Translations under genes and position numbers: made by a program | Source of the DNA: Anastatus disparis | Taxonomy: Eukaryota; Arthropoda; Insecta; Hymenoptera; Eupelmidae | Assembly (NCBI GenBank): GCA_017163975.1 | Contig: JAFFSR010000218.1 | Span: 7,195,501-7,259,500 of the forward strand | Length of the DNA: 64,000 nucleotides | Reading direction: 5' to 3' | Notes under the pieces: generated by a model | The model's input: the letters and a program-made list of their open reading frames with translations, nothing else | The model's database searches: none | Told to the model about the DNA's origin: nothing | In this document: one piece after another, positions 14,201 through 64,000 of the stretch | Layout of the letters: each line of letters begins with the position of its first letter | Position numbering within the stretch: position 1 is the stretch's first letter

Positions 14201-15315
14201 TTTTTTTTTTAAACAATTCGCCTTTTTTGTCTCTTCAACTTTCATTTATTTATTTACTTAATTATAATCTTCCCTCTTCGTCATCTTCAATATTTTATTT
14301 TTCAACGGATTCCCAAAAACCTCCAAGACAATAGCGGAGCTTATTTTTTTCTTTACTTATTAAAATTGTTTCAGTGTAAAAATAGTAGTATAGCTTTATA
14401 TTACAGAGTTCTCAAAAATCGAAAAAATTTTTTTCCTCAGACCTCCTAGCCGAATACAAAGATAATCGATTATTTATGCGATTTGTTTATTTTAAATCTA
14501 AAAATCTCGGCTTTTTTAAAAAAAAAACGTTCATTCCCTAAAAATCTGCTGTTTATAAATTAGCAGGTATTTTATATTCCAAATTCGATAGATTTTTAGT
14601 TTTTGTTTGTTCTTTTATTTAACGATGACGGCGTTCTTTCTCTTTTAACTTTCTTTCATTCGCTAAAAATTATTCTACAACATATCGGCTTTTTGATATA
14701 CTCTAAGCACATTTACGTCGTTTTTTTTATTTTCTGTATCCTTAATTTAATTAAAAACGCTTCCAGCTCTCTTTCTCTCCAAGGTGCGAAGCTTTTTAAA
14801 ACAACAACAAAACCGCGTACAACAAACAAAAGAAATATCGTTTATTTTTAGTTTATTATTATTATTTTTTTTATTTATTTATTTCCAGTCTCGTGACAAG
14901 AGAGAGAAAGTTTTTATTTTTTCATCCGCGCCACGTGAGGCGTGATTTCTCTCATTAATAAAAACGTCGTCTAATTCTTCATATCTTCGTTCGGAAAAAT
15001 AATAATTGTCCACAAATTCCTTCCGGAATTGTTCCAATGTTTCTTAAAAAAATTTTTTTTGCCTTCATTAAATGTTATTTCAATCGATGATCCACCTTAA
15101 ATTTTTTTCTTCACTCCTCTTTTTCTCCCTGTTATCCTTAAGAAAATTAAAGGATCCAAAGGGATTTTCAAAGAGTCATTCCCATAATTTTTTCTTTATT
15201 TAAAAAAAAAAATCTTTTTTTTTTTCTTTTTCTCATCCTTAAATATTTTAAGGTCCTCGTTGTCAGTTCAAGTGACCTCGACGACTTGATGCTCAAGTCG
15301 ATCAGCCTGTTGATG
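8275..15315. other. T-rich region beyond the junctophilin stop; possible long 3' UTR, otherwise intergenic
   Basis: The stretch next to the stop codon would be the 3' untranslated region of the minus-strand gene. It has many TTTATT motifs (AATAAA on the minus strand), so no single cleavage site can be picked. T-runs dominate and the short plus-strand frames between 10.5 and 14.9 kb are F/L/I-rich artefacts of them. Confidence 0.4.
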
Positions 15316-63800
<48,485 letters not shown>

Positions 63801-64000
63801 GAGCTCTTTAGTGGCTCGATAATGAAGGATTCGTAATCTCGAAGTCACGAGTTCGAATCTCGCTCTCGGCAGCCGATTGATACAAGCCTCACTGTACGTT
63901 AAATGTGCCTTATTCACAAACAAACTGACGATCTCTATTGCTAATAAGCATCGCAATTATAGCATAAATACACCGACGTTAAATAAAAGAGAAGTAAAAA
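63801..64000 (+). mobile_element. tRNA-derived SINE, copy 2 (runs to the window end)
   Basis: B-box GAGTTCGAATCTC is intact while the A-box is degraded. Body motifs CACAAAC, CTGACGA, GCTAAT, GCATCGCAATTATAGCATAAATA (compared in parts) and GACGTTAAATAAA match copy 1. An open frame of 82 codons on the other strand is only antisense to this element. Confidence 0.8.

Overview
The window is AT-rich eukaryotic DNA with long introns, microsatellites, short inverted-repeat elements and several transposon families. It looks like an arthropod nuclear genome. The main host gene is of insect type, and an insect such as a hymenopteran is a reasonable but unproven guess.

One host gene can be read with confidence. 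It is junctophilin on the minus strand, from its MORN-repeat exons (61.6 kb, 44.8 kb, 42.7 kb) through a long Q/P/N-rich linker (41.9-39.4 kb) to the C-terminal tail-anchor exon with its stop at 15.3 kb. Twelve coding exons join in a consistent frame. The 5' exon with the start codon and first MORN repeats lies beyond 64 kb. The 39.7 to 21.9 kb junction is ambiguous: two competing donors lie 14 nt apart, and a 61-nt candidate cassette exon at 33.1 kb has the right phases but carries an in-frame stop.

That 17.5-kb intron holds two notable mobile elements. At 33388-38627 is a nearly intact PIF/Harbinger transposon with terminal inverted repeats of about 190 bp and a TAA target duplication. It has a three-exon transposase with the DDE triad visible, one intact and one frameshifted MADF/BESS-like gene, and a captured piece of a fatty acid synthase C-terminus that still contains its own intron. 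The captured piece sits between two copies of the transposase 3' end. At 23653-26294 is a head-to-head, nearly perfect palindrome of the pre-reverse-transcriptase part of a Penelope-like retroelement. It is flanked by a 13-bp direct repeat.

Elsewhere there is a 1.77-kb non-autonomous element with an 8-bp target duplication and internal AAATCATTTG arrays (51.9-53.7 kb), a tRNA-derived SINE family (54.7 and 63.8 kb), a TA-flanked mini-element (6.0 kb), and a two-copy MITE family (8.1 and 61.9 kb). Perfect or imperfect foldbacks occur at 3.8 and 58.5 kb. A dispersed family of small foldbacks (16.4, 27.0, 39.9, 42.8 and 52.9 kb) shares AATAGTATATT-like ends and CTCGCTTCGCTCGG-like hairpin loops. 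The remaining stretches (1-15 kb, 28-33 kb, 45-51 kb, 54.9-61 kb) show no convincing coding sequence.
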